A stretch of 64,000 nucleotides of DNA from Daphnia pulex (lineage: Eukaryota > Arthropoda > Branchiopoda > Diplostraca > Daphniidae): contig NC_060026.1 in the NCBI RefSeq assembly GCF_021134715.1, positions 9,787,001 to 9,851,000 on the forward strand, read 5' to 3'. This document shows, piece by piece, positions 27,060 to 36,977 of this stretch (the first letter of the stretch is position 1; each line of letters opens with the position of its first letter). Under the pieces are notes generated by a model. It was given only the letters and a program-made list of their open reading frames with translations, was not told the DNA's origin and ran no database searches. A program made the position numbers and the translations under genes.

Positions 27060-30000
27060 CGCGCCATTTGATGGCTGCACCAATATTGTTGTCTCTCAAA
27101 TTTTTGTGTTTGTGGTCATTTACTTTCGTTTATCTGGACAGTGTTTGTTACTACAGAGTTTGTGAATGGTTCGTGCATGTGTTTTCAGTGGTTTTAAGGC
27201 TTTATCTGGGCGCTAATATTTCTTATTAGCATTTGTGATTTTGCCTTTGTTTATCTGTACTGCTACTGGGTGACGTCCATTATGGGTTTCGGCAACATCT
27301 GTGCAAATCCCCTGAGGGTCAGTGCCACCGACTACAGGGCCCTGCGTGAGTGTGGTCTGCTGTTACGCCTTCCCACCAGGAGAGGGCGACGTAAAGGTTA
27401 CTTAACCCGGAAACCAGCTGATAGTGCAAAGCTTGGCCTTGTTAATGCGCGCTCTGTTGCGTCGAAAGCGGAACTTCTGATCGACCACATTGACACCAAT
27501 AATCTCGATCTGTTGGCGGTAACTGAAACTTGGCTAACTGTTGATCGTGGTGATGCGATTGCTCTTTCTCTCTGCCCCGAAGGCTTCGCTTCGATTCATA
27601 ATCCGCGGAGGTCGGGTAAACAGGGCGGGGGCGTGGCTCTTTTTTACAAAAACACCATCGATGTTAAACGCCAGAGTGAGCCGGTTTCCATCTCTTTCGA
27701 GTGCCTTCACTTGTTAGTCTCCTTGCGATCCTCAAGCCAAAATTTCCGTTTGCTCATTATCTACCGTCCACCGAAGCAGGATCGCGAGCAAGTTCAAGCG
27801 TTCATGTCTGAATTTGGTCTACTTCTGGAGGGAATCGTCTCATCTCGCGAAAAGCTTGTAATAGTTGGGGATTTCAATTTTCACGTTGATTCACCACTGA
27901 ATCCATCGGCCTGCAGTTTTCTCGACCTGATCGACTCGTTCGGTCTTGTGCAACTAGTCAACGTGGCGACACACGACAAAGGGCATACTTTAGATCTAGT
28001 TCTTACTCGTGCCTCCGACGATCTCATTTCAGAAGTGTCACTAGCAGGACTTTTCAGCGATCACTTTGCCATCAGTTGCTCTTTGAACCTTAAGCGCCCT
28101 CTACATCCTACGAAAACGGTGTCGTACAGATCGTTCAAGTCAATCAACATTGAAGATTTTGTCAATGATCTCAAATGTCTACCTTTGCTGTGTGACCCTG
28201 CTCTCTCTCTTGAGAGTCTCGTTGACCAATACGACATGGGGATTGGTGAATTACTTCTGAAGCATGCACCTTTGCGTACGAAGACTATAACTCTTCGACA
28301 TAGAGCCCCATGGCTGACTGGCGAGATTCGCTTGCATCGATCTAAGCTTAGAAAGACTGAGCGTGTCTGGCGGAAGTCTGGACTCAATGTTCATTTACGG
28401 ATTTTTCGTGAATGCTGTTCCATGCATGCTTTTCTTCTGAAACGTGAGAAGACTGGCTACCTGAACGCAAAGGTGATGGAGTGCTTGGGTGATCAGAGAT
28501 CTCTCTTTCGTCTCGTCAGTACTCTGACTGGCAAGCCAACAATGTCTCCACTTCCATCCCACTCGTCTGGCCATGACCTTGCCACGAAGTTTAGCGATTT
28601 TTTTCGCCAAAAAATCATGACGATCAGACTTGGAATCGATGCGGCTGCCGCGTCAGTGGACAATCAAGACCATCCATTCCTCAAAGATGCTCAGTTCCTT
28701 TCATCCAGACGTGAGTCCGACCGCCTTCACGTGTTTAAACCGGTCAGCCCAGATAGTGTCAAAGCTATAATCGTGTCTTCACCAACAAAATCCTGCAGTC
28801 TGGACCCACTACCAACTTGGCTCCTGAAGAAGGTATTACACGTGTTGGTGGATCCAATCACTAGGATTATCAATCTTTCACTTTCGTCCGGCGCCTTCCC
28901 TCCAAAGATGAAACATGCACTGGTTACTCCCTTGTTGAAGAAACCTTCCCTTGATCCTGAAGAGCTCTCAAATTACAGACCCGTTTCTAATTTGTCGTAC
29001 ATATCGAAACTCATTGAACGGGTTGTCGCTGCTCAGATTCATGAACATTTTTCGGCCAATTCTATACTGTCCGTCCATCAGTCGGCATACCGTTTGAATC
29101 ATTCAACCGAAACAGCACTTTTATGTATTTGTGAGGATCTACTGGCTGCGGCGGATCGTGGGGATGGTGCTGCACTTCTTCTTTTGGATCTTAGCGCTGC
29201 GTTCGACACCATCGATCATACCATCTTGATGCAGAGACTTTCATCTCACTGTGGAGTATCGGGAGTTGCCCTGGATTGGTTTTCCTCCTATCTTGACGGC
29301 CGTTCTCAGTCTGTTGTTGTGAATGCTCTGCCATCTGACAGCGTCACTCTAACTTCGGGGGTCCCACAGGGCTCTGTACTTGGCCCGCTTCTTTACCTCG
29401 CCTACGCGAATCCTCTTTCGTCGGTGCTAGAAGGTACCAATCTTAACAACGGTGGCCTAAACGTTCTGAAGATGGGTCAGTTCTCTGATGACACTCAGCT
29501 CCGGATTGGCTTTCGACTCCGTCCCGCTCCATCTCAACAGCTATCGGCCCTAAGCATGATGGCAAGTTGTGCAGCGCGCTCGGAAACTTGGTTTACTGCA
29601 AATCGGGTGAAGCTTAACGTGTGTAAGAGCGAACTTCTCTACACATCGACTCCGAACCGATCCAAGCTGATTGAAAATCTACCTCTTCAGGTTGGAGATG
29701 ACTTGGTTCAACCTTCTCTAGTGGTGAAAAATCTTGGAGTGATCTTCGACAGCAATTTGACCATGATCCCGCATATCAACAGCGTGTGCAAGTCAGCATT
29801 TTTTCACATTCGCACACTGGGAAAAATCAGGAAATACCTGTCACCACATGCGGCGAAAACCTTGGTTCAAGCTATGGTTCTTTCCCGACTGGACTACGCC
29901 AACTCGCTGTTTGCTGGTCTTCCAAAGGAACAGATCCTGAGACTGCAGAGAGTCCAAAACGCTGCTGCCAGATTGATTGTCGGAGCGAGGAGGTTTGATC

Positions 30001-30440
30001 CTGTTTCCAACCATCTCAAAACCCTGCGTTGGCTGCCAGTCAACGAGCGCATCAGCTTTAAGTGTTTGGTTTTGGCCTTTAAGTGTCTGCATGGATATGC
30101 CCCTCCATATTTGTCATCCCTGATTGAGCGTTACAACCCACCACGGACCCTCAGATCGTCGTTTTCTAGTGATCTAGCTGTCCCACCAGGAAAACCTGGG
30201 CTCTATGGCTCGCGCACATTCTCAAGAATGGGTCCGAGGCTGTGGAACGACCTGCCGGATAACATCAAGAAAATGACGGAGCTGAAGAATTTTAAAACTC
30301 TGTTGAAATCCTATTTGTTCAGTAAATGTTATAAATGACCCAAATTGTACATATTTTCTTGAGTGACTCTACCTAAAGCGTCATTTGATCATGTAGTTGT
30401 AAAGTGCGCTATAGAAATTGAATAAAATAAATAAATAAAT
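27060..30440 (+). mobile_element. CR1/L2-type LINE with full endonuclease and RT frame
   Basis: One open frame (27270-30338) spans an AP endonuclease and a reverse transcriptase. The 3' end carries GCGCTATAGAAATTG and an (AAAT)n tail at about 30,420-30,440, typical of this LINE group. The 5' limit is placed where the flanking AT-rich fossil stops (about 27,060) and is approximate. No clear target duplication was found. An unbroken 1,022-codon frame suggests recent insertion. Confidence 0.85.
27270..30338 (+). CDS. LINE ORF2-type protein: AP endonuclease + reverse transcriptase
   Basis: The 1,022-residue product starts with an APE-type endonuclease: LGLVNARSVASK, VTETWL, GGGVALFY, IYRPPKQ, VIVGDFNFH, HTLDLVLTR and SDHFAI (residues about 50-270). 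The reverse transcriptase follows: NYRPVSNLSYISKLIERVV, LLLDLSAAFDTIDH, SGVPQGSVLGPLLY, then QFSDDTQ where YADDTQ is usual. The C-terminal part RLDYANSLFAGLP ... RLQRVQNAAARLI is typical of CR1/L2 elements. The Tyr-Ala to Phe-Ser change at the catalytic box is unusual; the two Asp residues remain. No separate ORF1 is seen upstream. The start Met is the first in frame. Confidence 0.9.
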   Translation: MTSIMGFGNICANPLRVSATDYRALRECGLLLRLPTRRGRRKGYLTRKPADSAKLGLVNARSVASKAELLIDHIDTNNLDLLAVTETWLTVDRGDAIALSLCPEGFASIHNPRRSGKQGGGVALFYKNTIDVKRQSEPVSISFECLHLLVSLRSSSQNFRLLIIYRPPKQDREQVQAFMSEFGLLLEGIVSSREKLVIVGDFNFHVDSPLNPSACSFLDLIDSFGLVQLVNVATHDKGHTLDLVLTRASDDLISEVSLAGLFSDHFAISCSLNLKRPLHPTKTVSYRSFKSINIEDFVNDLKCLPLLCDPALSLESLVDQYDMGIGELLLKHAPLRTKTITLRHRAPWLTGEIRLHRSKLRKTERVWRKSGLNVHLRIFRECCSMHAFLLKREKTGYLNAKVMECLGDQRSLFRLVSTLTGKPTMSPLPSHSSGHDLATKFSDFFRQKIMTIRLGIDAAAASVDNQDHPFLKDAQFLSSRRESDRLHVFKPVSPDSVKAIIVSSPTKSCSLDPLPTWLLKKVLHVLVDPITRIINLSLSSGAFPPKMKHALVTPLLKKPSLDPEELSNYRPVSNLSYISKLIERVVAAQIHEHFSANSILSVHQSAYRLNHSTETALLCICEDLLAAADRGDGAALLLLDLSAAFDTIDHTILMQRLSSHCGVSGVALDWFSSYLDGRSQSVVVNALPSDSVTLTSGVPQGSVLGPLLYLAYANPLSSVLEGTNLNNGGLNVLKMGQFSDDTQLRIGFRLRPAPSQQLSALSMMASCAARSETWFTANRVKLNVCKSELLYTSTPNRSKLIENLPLQVGDDLVQPSLVVKNLGVIFDSNLTMIPHINSVCKSAFFHIRTLGKIRKYLSPHAAKTLVQAMVLSRLDYANSLFAGLPKEQILRLQRVQNAAARLIVGARRFDPVSNHLKTLRWLPVNERISFKCLVLAFKCLHGYAPPYLSSLIERYNPPRTLRSSFSSDLAVPPGKPGLYGSRTFSRMGPRLWNDLPDNIKKMTELKNFKTLLKSYLFSKCYK

Positions 30441-32340
30441 ATTGAGATGTACAATCACTTTAAATTTAACTAATGTAGTTAAGTTTATCAATGAGAATAC
30501 ATTATTTTTAAGAAGTGATATAGTCGATGGAGGAGATTCAGATGTTTTGCAAGCTATTTATAATGGAAATTCAAATCAGTTGAGTAATATTGTTTATTTA
30601 TGTCCTGATATAGAAGGTTATAGTAAATAAATGAGAAATGTAAAGAATGAAGTTGCTAATTTCACATTAACTGATGAAAATAATAATGTAGTAGATTTAA
30701 ATGGACGGAATATGATATTTACTGTTCTAATGTATAAAAGAGAAACTTTCTTTGAAAATATATATAATTTTATGAAATATTTATTTAAAAAATTAGAAAA
30801 ATAACCTTAGACTATAGTAGATAAAAAAAATGGGGCTTATTCGAAATACAAATATTTATTAAGATTCTAGAGGTTTTATTATTAAAAATAGATTTGCTAA
30901 GATCAATGAATAATGCTGCTGGAACTAGCATTCCTTTCAATCCTTCTTCTTCATCATTAATAGAATTTAAATTACCATAAAGAAGTGTATATAATTTATC
31001 AAAATCATATATTACTTATATTTACACTTTTCCAATTTCGTCAGAAAATAGATGGGCAGCATATGCTGCCAACACTGTTCTTGTTTTTTTGAAAATGGAA
31101 TGGATTTTTGTAATTCAATGACTTTTGGTGATGGCGGAGGTCTAAATTTAGCTGATATTTATTATGTTTATCGATATGTAAATACTGTTAGACCAATCAG
31201 AACAACGAAGGATGTTTATTTAAATAATGATATAATCATATATTGTATCCTGTATGTTAGTGATAAAAATCTTCTTCCTTTTTTAATCGATCGAATACCT
31301 ATCGCATCTGTTGGTGTTGAAACTGCAGCTGTTACTGGTACTATGAATACACTATCACCTGCACCATTTCAAACAGATATTAAATCATTAATTATTGGTG
31401 TTCCTGGCGATTCTATTACAATAAATAGATAATTACCTTTTAGTTCTTTGTTGATACTATTGTGGGTATGGATAAAAATGTTATATTTGCAAGAGAAATG
31501 TTTTTAAGATTTCAAAGTTAATATACAAATAGAATTGGTTATTATTGTGCTACTGTTGCAAATCCTCAAGGTACTTCAGTTATTATAAGTGCTGGTAAGG
31601 TTGCTAATAGTGTTTTTGCAGCTCTTATTATTTCTGGTTTTGATGTTAATAATATAAATTTGTATTTAGCTTTAGAACAGAATGAATTTATTCGTCAATC
31701 ATTGAGTGTTCTTTTAGGAAAATTAGTATTATCAATTCCATTTACTACGACTTGAAGACAAGTTGGTCTTCGAAATACATCTCAAATAAAAATTAATCTA
31801 CCAAAAGGTGTAAGATAAAAATTAAAAAGATTGTTATATGTAGTTTATAATGGAAATGAATCAGTACAATATTCTATGATCATTCAAATATAAATGGATC
31901 AAAAGTACAATATATTCAAACAAGTATGGGTGCGAGACCATTGACATATTATAAATTAGCTTGTTATAATCCAAATTCATCTATAAAACCACCAGGAAGT
32001 TTTTGGTCTTCAAATGTAACAGGAGATGAATATCGAGAAATGAGAAAATATCTAGATAATTGAGTATTATGTAATCAAATAACATATCAAAAAAATTGGT
32101 TTTATTGTGAAACATTTGGATTAAAAAATAATAGTCTAAATACAACAATGAATTTTTCAGATGATAATATTGATGATGGAATATATTTAAAGATGGTGAT
32201 TATCAATATGGAGTATCTGCTGAAGCCCCAAGTGTTGCTGTAAATGCTAATAATACTGGAGGAAATATTATCAATTTCATGTTTTCCTTGATGAGACGAA
32301 ATGTATTGATTAATCAAGATGAAATTCAATTTTTATAAGA

Positions 32341-32604
32341 AAATGATTCGTAATTCGATCCGCTTCGCTTTATTTCCTAATACAACTTGTTATAAACAAA
32401 GCTGAAAACTGGCAAACATCTCCACCTCGCTTCGCTAGCGCTAAGAAATTTCCCCCGTTTCGTTCGCTCAGAACTCGCTTCCACACCAAACTTTCTACAC
32501 TCCGAATTACACTTTTTTACGCCATAGTGTAATCGTGGAAATTCTGCAAGGTGTTTACACTCCCTTACACTCAGTTTTACACTCAGTTTACACCAAATTT
32601 ACAC
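32341..32604. repeat. TTACAC-rich boundary stretch (32480-32604)
   Basis: After a GC-richer stretch with several TTCGCT words, TTACAC or TTTACAC recurs about seven times between 32,500 and 32,604, right up to the first base of the tRNA array. No gene is seen. Confidence 0.6.
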
Positions 32605-32632
32605 CGTTTTATTTTGGCACCGATCCCTGCCA

Positions 32633-32654
32633 TTAGACACATCATGTGTTCTAA
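32633..32654 (+). promoter_or_regulatory. Conserved palindrome upstream of the Sm-type RNA
   Basis: TTAGACACAT-C-ATGTGTTCTAA is an imperfect inverted repeat about 56 nt upstream of the putative 5' splice site. It recurs in front of nearly every copy in the array. It could be part of a snRNA-type proximal promoter element; this is inference. Confidence 0.35.
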
Positions 32655-32665
32655 GGTACAGTCAC

Positions 32666-32795
32666 GAGTCCCAAATGTTTTTTCCTAAGGAAATACCACA
32701 GCTTAATTTGGTATAGGGAATAGAGATCGTACGATAGGGATTCATTGATTCCACTCCTTAGACCAATTTTTTGGGCGGGAACCTCGGATGTTCTC
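32666..32795 (+). ncRNA. Candidate spliced-leader-type Sm RNA, plus-strand copy
   Basis: The proposed exon ends TTAATTTG at 32710, followed by GTATAG (5' splice site). ATACCA at 32693-32698 can pair with TGGTAT at 32709-32714, placing the splice site in a hairpin as in known SL RNAs. A second hairpin (GGGATTCATTGATTCC, 32737-32752) precedes an Sm site AATTTTTTGG (32765-32774). A terminal hairpin GGGAAC-CTCGGAT-GTTCTC (32777-32795) closes the RNA. From the splice site to the hairpin end is 85 nt. The 5' end is not defined by sequence; the 45-nt exon given is a guess within the usual range. It could instead be another Sm-class RNA. Confidence 0.5.
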
Positions 32796-32907
32796 TTTGA
32801 TGTGTACTTTGGCTTACAACCAGGAGCAATTGCAAATGGATTGCTAATTCTTTGTTTGTAACTTTTCGCGCGCGCATTTCGAAATAGCCAAAATAACCGT
32901 TTGCGAG

Positions 32908-32980
32908 TGATCGTAGCAGGACTCGAACCTGGAATCTTCGGATCCGAAGTCCGACGCCTTATCCATTAGGCCACACGACC
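32908..32980 (-). tRNA. tRNA-Arg(TCG), inverted half-unit
   Basis: The 73-nt cloverleaf has box A TGGCCTAATGGA, anticodon loop CTTCGGA (TCG) and T arm GGTTCGAGTCC. It is on the minus strand because this half-unit is inverted. Confidence 0.93.
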
Positions 32981-33051
32981 ATTAACGTTGCCGGTAAGTG
33001 CACAATCATCGATTCCTTGCTATGCTACAACAGTTTGAGCAAAATTGACGT

Positions 33052-33133
33052 TGGCAGCGATGGGATTCGAACCCATGCCCCCGAAGAGACTGGTGCCTTA
33101 AACCAGCGCCTTAGACCGCTCGGCCACGCTACC
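33052..33133 (-). tRNA. tRNA-Leu(AAG), inverted half-unit
   Basis: The 82-nt tRNA has a long variable arm (TCTCTTCGGGGGC). Anticodon stem CTGGT/ACCAG encloses loop TTAAGGC, so the anticodon is AAG. Close to animal tRNA-Leu(AAG). Confidence 0.93.
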
Positions 33134-33203
33134 ACGTTTGCAATGTTAACATTCATCTAAATAATACAATAAGAGGTTTACCATCTCAGCTGAAATATTG
33201 TGG

Positions 33204-33275
33204 GGGCTCATCCGGGATTTGAACCCGGGGCCTCTTACACCCAAAGCAAGAATCATACTACTAGACCAATGAGCC
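33204..33275 (-). tRNA. tRNA-Pro(TGG), chimeric at inversion junction
   Basis: The 72-nt tRNA has anticodon loop TTTGGGT (TGG). Its first 24 bases (TAGTAGTATGAT) match the minus-strand Pro(CGG) genes of the array, while the rest matches the Pro(TGG) genes. The gene therefore contains the inversion junction, between about nt 17 and 25. It still folds. Confidence 0.88.
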
Positions 33276-33371
33276 CTATTATCTTTCATTGTTCGAAAAT
33301 TATTTTATTATTATTACAATCCAAATGTCGTGCATAAAAATAAACACGATTGATAGAAATTGGATTAAAAA

Positions 33372-33443
33372 AGGTTCCACTGAGAATCGAACTCAGATTA
33401 TCAGAGTCAAAGTCTGATGTGATAACCATTACACCATGGAACC
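33372..33443 (-). tRNA. tRNA-Gln(TTG), unit 1
   Basis: The 72-nt tRNA has acceptor GGTTCCA/TGGAACC, anticodon loop CTTTGAC (TTG) and T arm GAGTTCGATTCTC. This copy has a fully Watson-Crick acceptor, where other copies have GTCCC. Confidence 0.93.
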
Positions 33444-33614
33444 TTCCAACGGATGTCACCAGCACTGCTACTACAATGTAAATTTGTCGAAAAATTTGGT
33501 GGAATTTAGTGCCATGTGCTGATTCCTTCAACTCAGTGATTTCGATGATTTAAAACAGATCTTTTGGTGCATGTTAATGGGGTATATTGCGATGTTCGAC
33601 GGAAAAAAAAACAA

Positions 33615-33710
33615 CCTTCGATAGCTCAGTTGGTAGAGCGGTGGACTGTAGTGACACGATGTAAAATGCAAGGAATCCATAGGTCGCTGGTTCAACTCCG
33701 GTTCGAAGTA
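33615..33710 (+). tRNA. tRNA-Tyr(GTA) with 23-nt intron, unit 1
   Basis: CCTTCGATAGCTCAG start, anticodon in GGACTGTAG, then a 23-nt intron (TGACACGATG...GCAAGGA) before ATCCATAGG. The intron lies one base 3' of the anticodon as in animal tRNA-Tyr. The last bases (TTCGAAGTA) differ from the usual CTCGAAGGA. Confidence 0.9.
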
Positions 33711-33815
33711 GAGCACTTGTGATTACGCATTGAGTGGGCAACAGAAAATAGATAAAGCTGATAGTCATGTATATTCAAAATAGAGTGTAGTAATGGAAAA
33801 TCCAAAATATACTAT

Positions 33816-35200
33816 CGTTAGACAACTTCATGATTATCTGGAAACTGAATCTGAGTCTCTCTTCGTCCCCGTGCAGTTGGCCTACAGGCCGTTTCACTCT
33901 ACTGAAACTGCTCTTTTGAAAGTCTGTAATGATTTACTTGTTTCTGCTGACGAAAAAGATGTAGCTACTGTTGTTGCCTTCCTTGATCAGAGTGCTGCTT
34001 TTGACCTTGTTGACCATCAGATCCTTATTGCTCGGCTTTCTGCTAAATTTGGTATTTGTGGCCCCACGCTAGCATGGTTTCAATCTTACCTTTCGGATCG
34101 GCGTCAATCTGTCAGTGTGTCAGGCCAATTTTCATCTGCTCTTCTTCTCCCCTCTGGTGTTCCTCAAGGGTCTGTGCTCGGTCCTGTCCTGTATATCCTA
34201 TACACCACCCCGATCCATGAAATATCTACCAGCTATGGTATCTCTGATCATCAGTATGCCGATGACGACCAGAAATATGTATCATTTCGGATCTCCAAAG
34301 ATGGTGCTGATCAACGGCGAGCTTTTTCTCCTCTATCTGCCTGCATAGCTGAAACGAGGAGATGGGGTGCGCAAAACATGATCAAATACAACGACTCGAA
34401 GACTGAAGTCATGTTGGTGTACTCCAAGCATGTGGGTGTTGAACCTGCTCCTTATTTCCTGACTGTTGGCGACGCTGATATTCGACCGGTCTCTACAGTG
34501 AGAAGTCTTGGTGTGATACTTGACTCGCACCTCACCATGGATGCTCAAGTTCGTTCGGCTTGCAAGAAGGCTTTCTACCATCTGAGGAGAATTTCTCAAA
34601 TAAGAAAATTCCTCACCGAGTCCGCACTTGCTCAACTTATTCATGCCTTTGTCATCACTCAACTAGACTACTGCAACTCTCTCCTAGTGGGACTGCCGAA
34701 GTCATCACTAGATCGTCTCCAGCGTGTCCAGAATGCAGCGGCTCGTCTCATCAAAGGCGCGAAAAAGTGCGACCCGATTTCTCCTATTCTCCTCGATCTC
34801 CATTGGCTCCCTATTGCATTTCGAATTGATTTCAAAATTGCTCTGCTCACGTATCGTTGTCTTCACTGTCTGGCTCCTCGTTACTTGTCGTCCCTCCTCC
34901 GTCTACCTGTCTCCTCTCGCTTGGCCTGTGATAGACTAATTTCAATGAAGTCCCGTACCAATACTTATGGCTGCCGGTCCTTCAAGACGTATGCTCCCCA
35001 GCTTTGGAATTCTCTTCCTCAGAATGTCCGTATTGCGTCTTCCCTAGCCCAGTTCCGCTCTCGCCTGAAGACCCATTTAATAACTGTTGCATTTAGAGAT
35101 GTAATTGATCAACGTGCTCGTCGGGAAAGAAAGCGCCTTTGATCATGTTAATGGAAAAGGCGCTATATTAAGTGAAATACATTATTATTATTATTATTAT
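33816..35200 (+). mobile_element. 5'-truncated CR1/L2-type LINE inserted in tRNA unit 1
   Basis: The element is RT-only and begins inside the reverse transcriptase. The frame runs to 35142 with QLAYRPFHSTETALLKV, SGVPQGSVLGPVLY, QYADDDQ (usually YADDTQ) and LDYCNSLLVGLP. Its 3' end has GGCGCTATATTAAG and an (ATT)n tail. The target TACTAT is duplicated (33810-33815 and 35201-35206), splitting the spacer between tRNA-Tyr and tRNA-Pro. LFLDQSAAFDLVDH has Gln where Leu is usual. It is a dead-on-arrival copy by truncation, though its remaining frame is open, so the insertion is young. Confidence 0.92.
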
Positions 35201-35337
35201 TACTATTGGGGTATGCATATCTACAACGGAAAGTTGACAACATCACCGTGTAAATATGAAATGTATAGCTCAAAAATGGGACACAATTAATGGCTAGTAA
35301 TTGTAGCCGGCAACAAACGGTGTTAGAAAAGTTGTGT

Positions 35338-35409
35338 GGCTCATTGGTGTAGTGGTATGATTCTTGCTTTGGGTGTAAGAGTCCCCGGGTTCAAATCCCG
35401 GATGAGCCC
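35338..35409 (+). tRNA. tRNA-Pro(TGG), unit 1
   Basis: 72 nt, anticodon loop TTTGGGT. Box A reads TGGTGTAGTGG, one base off the array norm TGGTCTAGTGG. Confidence 0.88.
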
Positions 35410-35479
35410 CTACAATATTTCAGCTGAGATGGTAAACCTCGTATTGTATTATTTAGATGAATGTTAACATTGCAAAATG

Positions 35480-35561
35480 GGTAGAGTGGCCGAGCGGTCC
35501 AAGGCGCTGGTTTAAGACACCAGTCTCTTCGGGGGCATGGGTTCGAATCCCATCGCTGCCA
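35480..35561 (+). tRNA. tRNA-Leu(AAG), unit 1
   Basis: 82 nt, loop TTAAGAC (AAG; base 37 is A rather than G). The acceptor has GGTAGAG, giving one mismatch. Confidence 0.82.
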
Positions 35562-35626
35562 TCGGCAATTTTGCTCAAGCAGCATAGCAAGGAATCGATG
35601 ATTGTGCACTTACCGGCAACGTTAAT

Positions 35627-35699
35627 GGTCGTGTGGCCTAATGGATAAGGCGTCGGACTTCGGATCCGAAGATTGAAGGTTCGAGTCCTGCTACGATCA
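35627..35699 (+). tRNA. tRNA-Arg(TCG), unit 1
   Basis: 73 nt. T stem reads GAAGG instead of GCAGG, otherwise as the array norm. Confidence 0.88.
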
Positions 35700-35811
35700 C
35701 TCGTAAACGGTTATTTTGGCTATTTCGAAATGCGCGCGCGAAAAGTTACAAACAAAGAATTAGCAATCCATTTGCAATTGCTCCTGGTTGTAAGCCAAAG
35801 TACACATCAAA

Positions 35812-35941
35812 GAGAACATCCGAGGTTCCCGCCCAAAAAATTGGTCTAAGGAGTGGAATCAATGAATCCCTATCGTACGATCTCTATTCCCTATACCAAA
35901 TTAAGCTGTGGTATTTCCTTAGGAAAAAACATTTGGGACTC
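35812..35941 (-). ncRNA. Candidate spliced-leader-type Sm RNA, unit 1
   Basis: Mirror copy of the 32666-32795 sequence. The splice-site GT is at 35895-35896 and the Sm site near 35833-35842. Confidence 0.5.
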
Positions 35942-36007
35942 GTGACTGTACCTTAGAACACATGATGTGTCTAATGGCAGGGATCGGTGCCAAAAGTAAA
36001 ACAATTG

Positions 36008-36079
36008 GGGCCCATCCGGGAATTGAACCCGGGATCACTTACACCCGAAGCAAGTATCATACTACTAGACCAATGAGCC
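36008..36079 (-). tRNA. tRNA-Pro(CGG), unit 2
   Basis: 72 nt on the minus strand: GGCTCATTGGTCTAGTAGTA start, anticodon loop TTCGGGT (CGG), T arm CCGGGTTCAATTCCCGG. Confidence 0.92.
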
Positions 36080-36179
36080 CTATTATCTTTCATTATTGAT
36101 TCGAAAATTATTTTATTATTATTACAATTCAAATGTCGTGCATAAAAATAAACACGATTGATAGAAATTGGATTAAAAA

Positions 36180-36251
36180 AGGTCCCACTGAGAATCGAAC
36201 TCAGATTATCAGAGTCAAAGTCTGATGTGATAACCATTACACCATGGAACC
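36180..36251 (-). tRNA. tRNA-Gln(TTG), unit 2
   Basis: 72 nt, loop CTTTGAC. The acceptor contains one G-T pair (GTTCC/GGGAC). Confidence 0.92.
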
Positions 36252-36422
36252 TTCTAACGGATGTCACCAGCACTGCTACTACAATGTAAATTTGTCGTTA
36301 AATTTGGTGGAATTTAGGGCCATGTGCTGATTCCTTCAACTCAGTGATTTCGATGATTTAAAACATGATCTTTTGGTGCATGTTAATGGAGTATATTGCG
36401 ATGTTCGACGGAAAGAAAACAA

Positions 36423-36518
36423 CCTTCGATAGCTCAGTTGGTAGAGCGGTGGACTGTAGTGACACGATGTAAAATGCAAGGAATCCATAGGTCGCTGGTT
36501 CAACTCCGGCTCGAAGGA
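36423..36518 (+). tRNA. tRNA-Tyr(GTA) with intron, unit 2
   Basis: 96 nt including the 23-nt intron. Full acceptor CCTTCGA/TCGAAGG with final A. Confidence 0.93.
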
Positions 36519-36754
36519 GAGCACTTGTGATTACGCATTGAGTTGGCAACAGAAAATAGATAAATCTGATAGTCATGTATATTCAAAATAGAGTGTAGTA
36601 ATGGAAAATCCAACATGTACTATTGGGGTACGCATATCTACAACGGAAAGTTGACAACATCACCGTGTAAATATGAAATGTATAGCTCAAAAATGGGACA
36701 CAATTAATGGTTAGTAATTGTAGCCGGCAACAAACGGTGTTAGAAAAGTTGCGT

Positions 36755-36826
36755 GGCTCATTGGTCTAGTGGTATGATTCTTGCTTTGGGTGTAAGAGGC
36801 CCCGGGTTCAAATCCCGGATGAGCCC
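36755..36826 (+). tRNA. tRNA-Pro(TGG), unit 2
   Basis: 72 nt, all arms paired; representative of the array. Confidence 0.93.
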
Positions 36827-36896
36827 CTACAATATTTCAGCTGAGATGGTAAACCTCTTATTGTATTATTTAGATGAATGTTAACATTGCAAACGT

Positions 36897-36977
36897 GGTA
36901 GCGTGGCCGAGCGGTCCAAGGCGCTGGTTTAAGGCACCAGTCTCTTCGGGGGCATGGGTTCGAATCCCATTGTGCCA
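36897..36977 (+). pseudogene. tRNA-Leu(AAG), unit 2, damaged acceptor
   Basis: The body is as in other copies, but the 3' acceptor strand reads ATTGTGCCA instead of ATCGCTGCCA, so the stem no longer pairs fully. Confidence 0.75.

Larger units (their letters stand above)
25700..32340. mobile_element. Virus-like fossil (Polinton-like / virophage-like), split by a LINE
   Basis: This is AT-rich sequence unlike its surroundings. A minus-strand region at its left (25,708-26,148) codes an acidic Asp-Ser repeat protein. A plus-strand region (26,567-27,060 and 30,445-30,805) looks like the minor capsid (penton) protein of Polinton-like viruses and virophages, judging by its I-P-x-S-Y and I-D-L-N-G style motifs. 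A further plus-strand region (31,040-32,340) is probably another structural gene. It is broken, with many breaks, and the LINE at about 27,060-30,440 is inserted in the penton-like part. The family call rests on motif style and is tentative; an old insertion is inferred. Confidence 0.5.

Noticed and set aside
35700-36000. 5S rRNA or U1/U2/U4/U5/U6 snRNA in the array spacer
   Set aside because: None of the conserved core words of these RNAs is present; only the Sm site and hairpin layout fit, with a splice site upstream.
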